This document shows positions 18,927-27,798 of a DNA stretch of 64,000 bases, piece after piece. The first letter of the stretch is position 1. Each line of letters starts with the position of its first letter. The position numbers and the translations under genes are program-made. The stretch is from Saprospiraceae bacterium (GTDB taxonomy: Bacteria > Bacteroidota > Bacteroidia > Chitinophagales > Saprospiraceae): contig JAQXDE010000066.1 in assembly GCA_029251525.1 (NCBI GenBank), positions 124,001-188,000 on the forward strand. The letters are read 5' to 3'. The notes below the pieces were generated by a model that searched no databases, had not been told where the DNA came from, and saw nothing but the letters and a program-made list of their open reading frames with translations.

Positions 18927-19484
18927 ATGGAACTAGCGAAAACAATCCACTCCAAAAACGAAATTATCCAATCAGTGCAAGAAAGTTTTGATAAAATTAC
19001 TGTTTATGTTGAATCAACCTCTGATGAAATTTTTTATTAAAAAAAAATAAGAAATTGTCTGTTGTAGAAAATTTAGATTATTTAATACAGTCTACCAAAC
19101 CAATATCTTTAGCCTTGCAGAAAAATAAATTGTTTTTTTAGGATTTGGAATTTCCTTTCGTGGCTCTGATAAATTTGAAACTCTACGGTCAAACTATCTC
19201 CTAAAATTAAGTCAAGAATTAGCACCGGTAAATGGAGGAAACATCATCTCGAAAAATATTAAATCAAATTCCAAAGAAAAATTTTTAGAAAGTTGGAATT
19301 TAATTGGGAGTAAATTTTCCAAACGAATTGATCAATGGTCTGAAAGTAGTTTAGATCGATTTAAATTACTTCATCCACTTTTGGGGAGATTAACTTTGCG
19401 AGAAATGTTATTTTTTACTATTTTCATAATGAGCATCATTTACGGGCAATGAAATTACTAAATGAAAGCTTACAAAAAATCTAA
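18927..19484 (+). pseudogene. Decayed DinB-superfamily gene
   Basis: Starting at ATG 18927 the frame reads MELAKTIHSKNEIIQSVQES and meets TAA after EIFY. The same frame continues (SVVENLDYLIQSTKPISLAL) to a stop after KLFF. A second frame carries GFGISFRGSDKFETLRSNYL and ESWNLIGSKFSKRIDQWSES. The final part, FHNEHHLRAMKLLNESLQKI, lies in a third frame and ends at 19484. NEHHLRAM is the metal-binding His end of DinB_2-type four-helix proteins. At least one nonsense codon and two frame changes make it a pseudogene. It lies directly upstream of an intact DinB-like gene but does not look like a recent copy of it. Confidence 0.82.
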
Positions 19485-19519
19485 TTTATTTATTAAATGC
19501 AATTAATAAAATTGACTTT

Positions 19520-20107
19520 ATGGAAAATAACTTTTTACTCTCTAGTCGAAAACAATTTGAATATTACAAGATGCTAGGTGAACGAACTTTTGTTCAACTC
19601 AATGAAGAAGATTTTTTCTGGAGATATAATACGGAAAGTAACTCAATTGCAATAATTGTGGAACATTTATGGGGAAATATGTTGTCTAGGTGGACTGATT
19701 TTTTGACAACTGATGGAGAAAAAGAATGGAGGCGTCGAGAAGCAGAATTTGATTCCGCTAATAAAGATGTTAGTGTAATGTTGAAGAAATGGGAAGAAGG
19801 TTGGAGTTGTACTTTCACTGCTTTGGAATCTATTAATATGGATAATATTAGTACACCAGTTTTTATCAGAAATCAAGAGCACACAATTGTGGAAGCGATT
19901 AATAGACAATTGGGGCATTACACTTATCATATTGGCCAAATTGTATATATAGGTAGAATGTTAAAGGGGAAAGAATGGAAAAGTTTATCGATTCCTAGAG
20001 GTAAAACAAAAGAATACAATAAGATGAAATTTTCTAGGCCACCTGCTAGAGATCATTTTACGACAGAATTTTTAGATGGTTATTTTTATGAAGAGAAAGA
20101 TAAATAA
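19520..20107 (+). CDS. DUF1572/DinB-superfamily protein
   Basis: A 195-residue four-helix-bundle protein. The three putative metal-binding His residues are His49 (IIVEHLWGNM), His133 and His137 (RQLGHYTYHIGQI), the DinB triad arrangement. The C-terminal region KSLSIPRGKTKEYN is characteristic of DUF1572. Some DinB-superfamily proteins act in thiol-dependent or metal-dependent transferase reactions and in stress responses, but no function is assigned to this branch. It is cytoplasmic with no signal peptide. The spacing of 35 bases from the dead DinB gene suggests they once shared a transcript. Confidence 0.88.
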   Translation: MENNFLLSSRKQFEYYKMLGERTFVQLNEEDFFWRYNTESNSIAIIVEHLWGNMLSRWTDFLTTDGEKEWRRREAEFDSANKDVSVMLKKWEEGWSCTFTALESINMDNISTPVFIRNQEHTIVEAINRQLGHYTYHIGQIVYIGRMLKGKEWKSLSIPRGKTKEYNKMKFSRPPARDHFTTEFLDGYFYEEKDK

Positions 20108-20290
20108 TGAAGAGTAATTAATATTTTGATTAAATCCAATTTGTAAAATAAGATGCTTTAGCCTTTTTGAGGAAAACAAAAGAGAATTTAAGGAAAAGTA
20201 GAATTTTATTATTTAGTAAAGAATTATTTACGTTTGTTTTTTTGGAATCAGAGGGTTTATTTCAGGATGAATTATTAACTAAATTGAAAT

Positions 20291-20882
20291 ATGAAAAAAT
20301 CAGAGATAACTAGGAAATTAATTGTTGAGAAATCAGCCTCTTTTTTTAATCAAAAAGGATTTGCTGGTACTTCTATTCAAGATACTATGGCAGCAACTAG
20401 TTTGCCTAAAGTAGGTGTTTATGGTAATTTTTAAAAAAAAGTGATAATAAAAAAGGAGTGAAAAAGGAAATTGCTTTAGCAGCTTTTCAATATGCTATAG
20501 AAGTTCGTAAAAGAACCTATGTAATTTAAAATTCAATTGACAAATTAAAAGATGTGGTTTACTTTTACAAAGAACGAGTTATGAGCCCTCCAGTAGAAGG
20601 TGGATGACCTTTATTTAATACTTCTATTGATGCAAGCGGTACCTATTCCGAGTTGCAAAAAAGAGTGTTGAAATTAATGGAATATTGGCAATAAAGAATT
20701 ATCAAAACTTTGGAAAAAGGAAAGAGAGAGTGAGAAGTGAGATCAATTCAGAAGATTTTGCTACCCTTTTTATTGGAACTTTGGAGGGTGGAATTTTGAT
20801 GTCTAGAATTTTTAAAGATAATCACCATTTTGATCTTATGGCTGATCAATTGATAAAGTTGATCGATGGTTTAAAAAAATAA
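20291..20882 (+). pseudogene. Decayed TetR/AcrR-family regulator
   Basis: ATG 20291 starts a classic TetR helix-turn-helix, ITRKLIVEKSASFFNQKGFA then GTSIQDTMAATSLPKVGVYG, but a stop follows at NF. The rest continues in shifted frames: VKKEIALAAFQYAIEVRKRT, DKLKDVVYFYKERVMSPPVE, TYSELQKRVLKLMEYWQ, and finally the ligand-domain end EDFATLFIGTLEGGILMSRI and LIDGLKK at 20882. I count several in-frame stops and at least two frame changes. Only the last 65 codons form an open frame, and they could not make a working regulator. It lies 63 bases upstream of an alpha/beta hydrolase that it may once have controlled. Confidence 0.85.
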
Positions 20883-20945
20883 AATTGAATAAGTGGTTGT
20901 AAAATATCCTTTACGATTAAGACCATTTGGTTTAAAAATTAATAT

Positions 20946-21851
20946 ATGACAACATCGGATAGCATAATTTTTCCAGATAAACCGATGCCTAAACCAAGAA
21001 AACCGAGGCACCCTGTTTTGCTCTTAATGTTGATGCAATTTGCTTTTGGAACACTAGGAAGAGTTTTTCCAAAATGGTTTGCTAGTTTAGCCTTTAGATT
21101 TATGACGATACCTCAAAATCGAGCAAAACATAGAATATCTGATACGGTTATTGAACAAGCAAATATCTCTGGAATTTTAGTTGGAGAGAATATGCTTAAA
21201 ACCTATGAATGGGGAAATGGAGCAAACACTATTTTACTTGTTCATGGTTGGCAATCACGAGGAACAGCTTTGCGATCTTTTGTGCCTAAGTTGACTGAGG
21301 CAGGATTTAGGGTAGTTGCTTTTGATGCCCCTGCTCATGGGGATTCAAGTGGAAAAAGAGCTGATTTGAAAGGGTTTGGAGGGGCAATAAAAACATTATA
21401 TAATAAATATGAAAACGTATATGGAGTAATTTGTCACTCCTTTGGCGGTGCAGCTGCAGCTTATGCGATGTACAAATTAGACCCCTCTATCAAATTGAAA
21501 AGGTTTGTTACCATTGGAACCCCATCTACTTCTTCCTATCCAGTATTTAATGGATTAAAAACGATGAATGCACCTCCGATGGTTAGAAAATATTTTATTG
21601 AAAAATTAGAAAGTGTTATTGGAATGAAGTTAGAAGGTTTAAATTTTAAATTTCTTAACCCATTCTTGAAAATTGAAAAAATATTAATTGTTCATGATAA
21701 ACAAGATGAGCAGGTGAACTTTGAAGAAGCTGAAAAAATGGTAAAGAGTTGGAGATGTGCAGAATTACAAACGACTGATGGGTTTGGGCATTTTCATTTG
21801 ATGAAAAGTCAAGAAGTAATAGATAGGGTTGTGGGTTTTATAAAATCATGA
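20946..21851 (+). CDS. Alpha/beta hydrolase
   Basis: A 301-residue protein. The oxyanion region is ILLVHGWQSRGTALR; the second strand is VVAFDAPAHGDSSGKRA. The nucleophile elbow is ICHSFGGAAA with Ser165; the first Gly of GxSxG is replaced by Cys163. The catalytic His is in DGFGHFHLMKS near residue 284. An N-terminal hydrophobic segment at about residues 23-38 (VLLLMLMQFAFGTLG) may associate with the membrane. Family members hydrolyse esters or related bonds; the substrate is unknown. The adjacent, decayed TetR gene suggests that its expression was formerly regulated and may now be constitutive or under other control. Confidence 0.88.
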   Translation: MTTSDSIIFPDKPMPKPRKPRHPVLLLMLMQFAFGTLGRVFPKWFASLAFRFMTIPQNRAKHRISDTVIEQANISGILVGENMLKTYEWGNGANTILLVHGWQSRGTALRSFVPKLTEAGFRVVAFDAPAHGDSSGKRADLKGFGGAIKTLYNKYENVYGVICHSFGGAAAAYAMYKLDPSIKLKRFVTIGTPSTSSYPVFNGLKTMNAPPMVRKYFIEKLESVIGMKLEGLNFKFLNPFLKIEKILIVHDKQDEQVNFEEAEKMVKSWRCAELQTTDGFGHFHLMKSQEVIDRVVGFIKS

Positions 21852-22624
21852 GCCTTTAGGAAGAGTCGAAAATTTGAGATTTTATGTACAAAATAGTAGT
21901 TCTGACTGCGATATAGATGAGGACAAACTTGAAGACTGCTTTGTTGGTTGTTGAGTTTTAATCAATTTATAAAAATCAAATGGAGTGATTTTATTTTCTG
22001 AATTGTTATGGTCAGATTTTTTAAAGAAATTAATAGCTTAGGCTTCTCAGGGATCTATCCTTTTTTTGTTTAGATATGAAGTGCTCTTTTGATTTTTTTA
22101 TATAAATAGCGTATCAACTATCTTTATTTCAATTTATTCAATAGAAATTTGTTGCTCCTTTGATTCTAATGAAACCTAGTTATCAATTTCATAACAATAA
22201 TTTCACATTGCCTAGAGAAGACTTGAAATGTATGATCTATTTTCAAAATGTGGGAGATAATTAAGTCTGCAAAATTATCGCTAGGTATACTTTAAATGTG
22301 ATTTTGATCTCTAAAATTTAGTCAACATATTAACATCAAAACCCGGAACTTTGAGAATTTCTTTTAAAGGAGTGAAGTATGAAGTTGAAAAAGCGGCAAG
22401 AGCAATCGAAGAAAGTGAATTTGCTGATGGATTGCGATTTGCGAAATAAAGAAATTTTAGTGTTCCATGGTATTATTTTAAGAAGTGATCTAGATTTTAA
22501 CATTTTCGGGAACTCCTTTCGATGTCATTCTAGAGGGAAAGAACTAAAAATGAAAGGGTCAATTTATTTAGGTCTAAGTTTCTAAATTCGTTTTATTAAA
22601 TATTCTTGTCAAGGAATAAAATTT
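21852..22624. other. Long spacer with probable gene debris
   Basis: About 770 bases. A 68-codon frame at 22379-22585 has no family features and is offset from a more protein-like stretch, TLRISFKGVKYEVEKAARAI then EESEFADGLRFAK, which lacks a start and ends at a TAA near 22451. An open stretch around 22150-22264 (NFTLPREDLKCMIYFQNVG) is similar in quality. They look like pieces of decayed genes, but I cannot name the families and the lengths are compatible with chance. Confidence 0.4.
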
Positions 22625-22632
22625 TATATTTG
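22625..22632 (+). promoter_or_regulatory. Bacteroidota -7 promoter element TATATTTG
   Basis: TATATTTG at 35 bases before the chosen ATG (22668), with a TTG at 22606-22608 about 16 bases upstream that could serve as the -33 element, slightly short of the usual spacing. This placement also argues against the upstream ATG at 22632, which overlaps the element. Confidence 0.55.
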
Positions 22633-22667
22633 TGAAACTCGTTTTAGTTAAAATAAAAAATAAATAC

Positions 22668-23147
22668 ATGAAATATTTACTACTTACCTGCTGCCTATTA
22701 TTTGTTGGTTATTCTGTACAATCTCAATTTCAGGTAGATGAAAATGGATTAACTATTATTGTAACTGATGGAACTGAGATTGGAAAGAATAGTAAAGTAG
22801 TTAGAAAAAATAATATTCCTACATCCTATGAGCAAATCGGATCAAAGTCTGGTTCTCCTATAAATGCGATGGTTTTTAATGATCCTATTCGATCTTTAGG
22901 AATGAAAAATTGTATTCAAGCCGCAGCTTTTTTAGATCGGCCTGAGTATGGAAAAATAGGATTTATGCTAATTTTTTCTTTGAATGACTCAATTGGAGGG
23001 AGACAAGCTATTCATACAGAAAATGGAAAAGTTTATAAAGGTGTGTATAGACTTATCCGTCAAAAAACTTCGATTAGTGAAAGTGTTCCTGAAGGCATGA
23101 CCACTTATGAAGTTGTAGGAACTTTTTTACTTTTAGGAATTTCTTAA
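22668..23147 (+). CDS. Small exported protein of unknown function
   Basis: The start is placed at 22668 because it begins a clean signal peptide, MKYLLLTCCLLFVGYSVQSQ, and because the alternative ATG at 22632 overlaps the promoter element. The mature protein is about 140 residues and beta-rich, with GLTIIVTDGTEIG, a central IRSLGMKNCIQAAAFLDRPE and the C-terminal TTYEVVGTFLLLG. A single Cys lies in the mature part. I do not recognise a family. It probably folds in the periplasm or is secreted. It is monocistronic and ends in a strong terminator. Confidence 0.7.
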   Translation: MKYLLLTCCLLFVGYSVQSQFQVDENGLTIIVTDGTEIGKNSKVVRKNNIPTSYEQIGSKSGSPINAMVFNDPIRSLGMKNCIQAAAFLDRPEYGKIGFMLIFSLNDSIGGRQAIHTENGKVYKGVYRLIRQKTSISESVPEGMTTYEVVGTFLLLGIS

Positions 23148-23164
23148 ACTTAGATTAAAATAAA

Positions 23165-23206
23165 CAATGGCGTGGAATAATTTACTTTCCACGCCATTGA
23201 TTTTTT
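23165..23206. terminator. Strong bidirectional terminator
   Basis: A perfect 13-bp GC-rich stem (23165-23177 with 23187-23199), a 9-base loop and a T run on the plus strand. It lies between convergent genes. Confidence 0.88.
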
Positions 23207-23232
23207 AGATAAGAAAAATATCTCTATAAATT

Positions 23233-23679
23233 TTACGCTTTAAAGTAGCTGTGAGCTTCGGACGTGAAAACAACTTTACTTTTAATTCGAGCTACAAACT
23301 TTTTATTTGTTGAATGTGCTTCATTAAAAAATCCGATAATAGAGGGTTGTAATACTTTTTTTCCGTTTAACAATGCTTTCGCCGCTTTAATACTTTCTAT
23401 ATCACCTCGATCTCCATTAATATCATATCGAAAAAGTGCTGAACAAATTCCAGAGAATTGTTTGCGCTGATAAATTACATCATGAATGTTATCTGGGTAA
23501 TGTTTTGATTGGACACGGTTAAGCACGACATTTCCGACTCTTAGTTTTTCTTGGTAAGATTCTCCGCCGGCTTCGGAGTTAATTACAGAGGACAAAAGAA
23601 CTAGGTCTACTTCTGAATAATCTTGTGCATTGGTAAACAGGCTAAGTCCTACGCATAGGAAAGTGAATAGATTTTTCAT
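23233..23679 (-). CDS. SleB/CwlJ-type cell wall hydrolase (Hydrolase_2)
   Basis: A 148-residue exported protein with a signal peptide of about 18 residues. The Hydrolase_2 domain starts VLLSSVINSEAGGE, with the catalytic Glu36, then VGNVVLNRVQSKHYPD and IYQRKQFSGI, all matching the SleB catalytic domain. These enzymes act as peptidoglycan lytic transglycosylases; in spore-formers they open the cortex, but the same domain occurs in many Gram-negative bacteria that do not sporulate. Here it is the domain alone, without a peptidoglycan-binding module, and should act in the periplasm on wall remodelling. Confidence 0.9.
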   Translation of the reverse strand: MKNLFTFLCVGLSLFTNAQDYSEVDLVLLSSVINSEAGGESYQEKLRVGNVVLNRVQSKHYPDNIHDVIYQRKQFSGICSALFRYDINGDRGDIESIKAAKALLNGKKVLQPSIIGFFNEAHSTNKKFVARIKSKVVFTSEAHSYFKA

Positions 23680-24594
23680 GGGGATAATTATTATTATGTT
23701 TATGGGAAAATAAATGTTTTATGTATTAATTATTTTTTTAATACTAAAATTTTTTAAAATTTTTTAAATGGTGAAAATTAATTTTTTTGATATGTTTTTT
23801 GTGTAATTTTGATATGTTGATGCAAAGTTGAGAATATTATTTTGAAAATTATAATACTTGTCATTTTAATTAATAAATTAAAATTAAATCATATGTGATC
23901 ATGAGGCAACTAATTGATCCTTTTGTTACGATATTCTTATCTTAATATATTGGTAATCAGTATGTTGTGGATGTATTTACTTTTTACTTCCAATTAGATT
24001 AATGTGTAAAACGTTGATTTTAGGTATAAGAAAGTTTTTTTGTATTTACCTCGAAAATTGAGAGTTAAAGTAGTTTTTTGCTCTTTAAGCTAAATATTAA
24101 GTGTAGTTGGTTAAGCAAAATTTGATAACATCAAATAATTTTAAAAGTAAATTTTATTCCAATTTCCGCTATATGTTTCATATTAACTCAAAAGAAGCGA
24201 ATAAATGTCATACAATTTGAACCAAGTTTCACTTTTTTCAACTTTTCCTTTTGGAGAAACAAAACAGGAAGACCTTTCACTCTAGTTTAATTTTTACTTC
24301 GATTTTAGTGTTTCAAAACTAATAGTTAGTCAATCATGTTAATTCCATAACTGTAAAAAGAGTAAAAGTAACATAGGGTACTATAATAAATATTAAAAGA
24401 ATGAATTAAGGTTACTCTTAAAGGAATAATAATTTTAGCAATGGCGTTAAAATAGCAGTAAGATATGATGTTTAAGGCATCATCTTTAAAAAGTGTTTTG
24501 ATCTGTACCTAGTTCTTAATCATCGAAATTATATTGATGCCTCTTTGAGGAATTACCACTTATGAAGTGGTCTTCTCTACAGATAAAAAAAATT
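23680..24594. other. Long spacer, nothing firm
   Basis: About 915 bases, very AT-rich. A 6-bp hairpin lies at 24555-24571. A short stretch beginning at 24549 reads GITTYEVVFSTDKKN, which has the look of a PepSY-like tail, but it is too short to call. No RNA gene is visible. Confidence 0.5.
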
Positions 24595-24633
24595 AAAAAA
24601 CCGAATAGCACAATTAGTGGTATTCGGTTTTTT
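24595..24633 (-). terminator. Terminator of the SulP gene
   Basis: A perfect 13-bp stem (24595-24607 with 24621-24633) bounded by A and T runs, placed 14 bases past the SulP stop codon on the minus strand. Confidence 0.88.
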
Positions 24634-24646
24634 AAAGATAGATTTA

Positions 24647-26185
24647 TTATCGAATAATATCCACCGCCATTTTATACTTTGGATCTTCTACCACATTTAC
24701 ATCGATTATAGCATCTGCATTTTGTAGTAATGCCCGACAATCTTTACTTAAGTGTTGAAGGTGTACTTTTTTCCCAACTTTATGATATCGTTCCGTAATT
24801 TTATTTAAAGCTTCAATAGCAGACATATCCACGACCCGACTTTCAGCAAAGTCAATTATTACCTCACCAGGATCATTTAGTACATCAAATTTCTCATTAA
24901 AAACTGATACTGATCCAAAGAATAATGGCCCGTAAATTTCATAATGTTTGATACCATCTTCATCGATTCTTTTTCTTGCACGAATTCTTTTGGCATTGTC
25001 CCAAGCAAAAACTAAAGCTGCGATAATTACTCCAACTATAACTGCTAAAGCTAAATTATGTAATACTGCTGTTACCAATGTAACTAAGACCATTACAAAA
25101 ATATCAGATTTTGGCATTTTGTTAAGTGTTTTCAAACTAGCCCATTCAAATGTTCCAATCGCAACCATAATCATCAATCCTGTCAAAGCTGCCATTGGTA
25201 ATTGTTCAATCCAGCTAGCCCCAAACATAATAAAGACCAATAACATTATTGAGGCAAAAATTCCAGACAATCTTGCTCTTGCTCCAGATGAAATATTAAT
25301 CAAGCTTTGTCCAATCATTGCGCATCCTCCCATCCCAGAGAAAAAACCTGATAATACATTCGCAATCCCTTGCGCAACCGCTTCTTTATTCCCTCGTCCA
25401 CGAGTCTCTGTAATTTCATCAATAATATTTAATGTCAACAAACTTTCAATCAAACCGACTCCAGCCATAATCGCTGAGTAAGGTAAAATTAACCAAAAAG
25501 TTTCTAATGTAAAAGGTACACTTGGAATATGAAATGGAGGGAAACCACCTTCAATACTTGCTAAATCACCCACTGTTTTTGTATCAAATCCAAAGGCCAT
25601 TACGATTCCAAAGATAGCTAAGATTGCAACCAGTGAAGAAGGGATAACTTTTGTTAGCTTTGGTAAACCCCAAATAATCAACATAGTCAAAAGAACTAAC
25701 CCTCCAAATAAATACAATGATTCACCTGTAAGCCATGATCCGTCAGAGGTTTGGAATTCTGTTAGTTGCGACATGAAAATGATTATCGCTAATCCGTTTA
25801 CAAAACCAAAAATTACTGGATGTGGAACAAGTCTCATTAGTTTTCCTAACTTTAGGAAACCAGCTGCCATTTGAATTATTCCAGCCAAAATTACCGTAGC
25901 AAAAATATATTCTACTCCATGATCGGGTGATTGAGCCAATGCAACTAATACGACTGCAACTGCTCCAGTCGCTCCAGAAATCATCCCGGGACGACCACCT
26001 AGGATTGAAGTGACGAAGCCCATCATAAATGCAGCATATAATCCGACTAGAGGATCAACTCCAGCAATCAGTGCAAAAGCAACTGCTTCTGGAATCAAGG
26101 CAAGAGCAACGGTTAGTCCAGACAAAACCTCCGTTTTGTAGTCCACTTTTTGTGAAAGGTCGAATAGGTTAAAATATTTTTTCAT
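24647..26185 (-). CDS. SulP-family inorganic anion transporter with STAS domain
   Basis: A 512-residue inner-membrane transporter. The SulP core has the N-terminal motif SGLTVALALIPEAVAFALIA (residues ~23-42) and then DPLVGLYAAFMMGFVTSILG; about a dozen hydrophobic segments follow to residue ~400. A basic junction (KRIRARKRIDEDG) leads to a C-terminal STAS domain at about 412-512, with IDFAESRVVDMSAIEAL. SulP proteins carry sulfate, bicarbonate, chloride or dicarboxylates, often coupled to Na+ or H+; the ion here is not known. No carbonic anhydrase or sulfate-assimilation genes are adjacent. It is monocistronic. Confidence 0.93.
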   Translation of the reverse strand: MKKYFNLFDLSQKVDYKTEVLSGLTVALALIPEAVAFALIAGVDPLVGLYAAFMMGFVTSILGGRPGMISGATGAVAVVLVALAQSPDHGVEYIFATVILAGIIQMAAGFLKLGKLMRLVPHPVIFGFVNGLAIIIFMSQLTEFQTSDGSWLTGESLYLFGGLVLLTMLIIWGLPKLTKVIPSSLVAILAIFGIVMAFGFDTKTVGDLASIEGGFPPFHIPSVPFTLETFWLILPYSAIMAGVGLIESLLTLNIIDEITETRGRGNKEAVAQGIANVLSGFFSGMGGCAMIGQSLINISSGARARLSGIFASIMLLVFIMFGASWIEQLPMAALTGLMIMVAIGTFEWASLKTLNKMPKSDIFVMVLVTLVTAVLHNLALAVIVGVIIAALVFAWDNAKRIRARKRIDEDGIKHYEIYGPLFFGSVSVFNEKFDVLNDPGEVIIDFAESRVVDMSAIEALNKITERYHKVGKKVHLQHLSKDCRALLQNADAIIDVNVVEDPKYKMAVDIIR

Positions 26186-26578
26186 TATTAAATTCTGTAT
26201 TAGAAATCAATTGCTTAGTTTGGTGCTAATTGCTTAGGTTAATAATTATTATAAAATTGAATATAGTTATGAAAATAGAAAATACTTTTCTTGTGAAAGC
26301 ATTGTTAGGTAAGTTGTTATTTAGGTTTCGTTTTGTATAAAAAGTCGCAAAAGTAAGCTATTTTTTGATAAAATACATTTTTAGATAAAAAAACGTAGAC
26401 TTATTATATCGATTTAATGTTTTGCTAAAAGTGATGTATAATTGTTTTTTTAGAATAATAAGTTGTTTTTCTATTTAAATTGAAATTATATATCGATTTT
26501 TTGTAATCAGGGGTTTTTATTACTTGTTTGAAAGTCCTCTTTTGGAGAATGTTTTTATTTTTGCCAGAAAGAAAATTT
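26186..26578. other. Divergent promoter region, no motif certain
   Basis: About 390 bases between the divergent SulP and DUF1697 genes. It must hold both promoters, but I see no convincing TAnnTTTG with a -33 partner. Confidence 0.45.
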
Positions 26579-27133
26579 ATGACAAAATACATTTCTATCC
26601 TTAGAGGAATCAACGTAGGCGGCAAGCGAAAAATCCTAATGGTAGATTTAAAAGAACTTTATAAGTCTTTAGATTTCCAAAATGTCATTACTTATATTCA
26701 AAGTGGCAATGTTATTTTTGAATCAAAAAAGAAAAACTCTAATGCTGTCGCTAAAGCATTTACAAAAAAAATAAAAGAAGCAATTTTCGAAAAATATGGA
26801 TTTGATGTACCTGTAATTATTCGAAGTGTGGAAGAGATTAAAAATATAATCGAAATCAATCCTTACCTCAAAAAAGAAGGGGTTCAAATTGAAAACCTTT
26901 GTGTTACATTTTTGAGTGAAGTTCCTACTGAAGAGAATTTGGAAAAAATAAATACCTATGATTACTCACCTGATTTATTTCAAATTATAGAAGACAATAC
27001 TTTTCTTTTTATCGAAGGAAAATACCATAGATCAAAATTGACCAATAATTTTTTTGAGAAAAAACTGCAAGTGTCTGCTACTACCAGAAATTGGAAAACA
27101 GTTTCAAAACTCTTGGAATTATCAACAAGCTAA
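26579..27133 (+). CDS. DUF1697 protein
   Basis: The start is set at 26579 (MTKYISILRGINVGG), giving 184 residues; the 17 codons upstream in the same frame do not look coding. The family signature is complete: LRGINVGGKRKILMVDLKEL, then VITYIQSGNVIFES, and the C-terminal FEKKLQVSATTRNWKTVSKL. DUF1697 proteins are small cytoplasmic proteins found across bacteria, with no established function. Nothing in the neighbourhood suggests one. Confidence 0.9.
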   Translation: MTKYISILRGINVGGKRKILMVDLKELYKSLDFQNVITYIQSGNVIFESKKKNSNAVAKAFTKKIKEAIFEKYGFDVPVIIRSVEEIKNIIEINPYLKKEGVQIENLCVTFLSEVPTEENLEKINTYDYSPDLFQIIEDNTFLFIEGKYHRSKLTNNFFEKKLQVSATTRNWKTVSKLLELSTS

Positions 27134-27327
27134 AAATTAAAATAGCGAATTTACACAAATTTAAAACTTCATATTCTAAAGTATTACAAATACTAAATAT
27201 CCTACTTCAATCTTCATTGTTTATTAATCCTTCATTAAAACTGGCGTTACGTTAGTGTTTTAATTTCGCACCATTAAATCATGAATCCTATTTCAAATTT
27301 AATTGGAATGGAATTAAAACGAAAAAA
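27134..27327. other. Spacer before the CarboxypepD_reg relic
   Basis: Short AT-rich spacer with no feature I can support. Confidence 0.5.
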
Positions 27328-27471
27328 ATGAAGAACCTATTTATTTTTATTGGGATCGACTTGAATGCCCAAACTGGAGTATTAAGTGGTCGTATTGTTG
27401 ATGAATCAAATTTACCATTGGTTGGTGCAAGCTTGATTATTGAAAATTTAAGTGATACTATAATTAAGTGA
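27328..27471 (+). pseudogene. N-terminal relic of a CarboxypepD_reg/TonB-receptor-type protein
   Basis: ATG 27328 opens MKNLFIFIGIDLNAQ, which looks like a signal peptide, followed by SGRIVDESNLPLVGASLIIE, the unmistakable start of a CarboxypepD_reg domain (GxVxDxxxxPLxGAxVxIxx). It stops at 27471 after IIK. About 30 bases later another frame reads YRLEIIF, the kind of strand that ends this domain, again followed by a stop. It is the beginning of a decayed TonB-dependent receptor, or of another protein with this module; nothing of a barrel is left. Confidence 0.7.
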
Positions 27472-27798
27472 AATGGTTAATATTTATTTGTAAATCTACC
27501 GTCTTGAGATTATTTTTTGAAGGTATCTTTTATCAGTACCAATAACGGGTAATTTATTTTATTACTTAAGTAATAAATACAATATTTTTGCCACTTGAAG
27601 AAATAATAAAAGTTGGGTGAAATTTTTGTTGTAAAAGTCATTAATCTGATTTGATTGATAACTTTTATTTCTTTGATATTTTTCATTATTTTATAATGCG
27701 TTCAAAAAAAACAAATAAGTACCATTGTTTAAAATCGAAATAATTCTACTTTACATTAATATTTATAATTCTATTTTCAAACAATTAAACCTAGAAAT
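27472..27798. other. Spacer upstream of the class II aldolase
   Basis: About 330 bases. The first ~70 may be residual sequence of the CarboxypepD_reg relic. The rest is AT-rich with no clear promoter element. Confidence 0.45.

Noticed and set aside
22379-22585. 68-codon ORF MKLKKRQEQSKKVNLL...
   Set aside because: Its composition is not protein-like, and the more convincing stretch is in another frame over the same bases.
24549-24596. Short peptide GITTYEVVFSTDKKN resembling a PepSY-like tail and the end of the exported protein at 22668
   Set aside because: It is only 15 codons long, so the similarity cannot be separated from chance.
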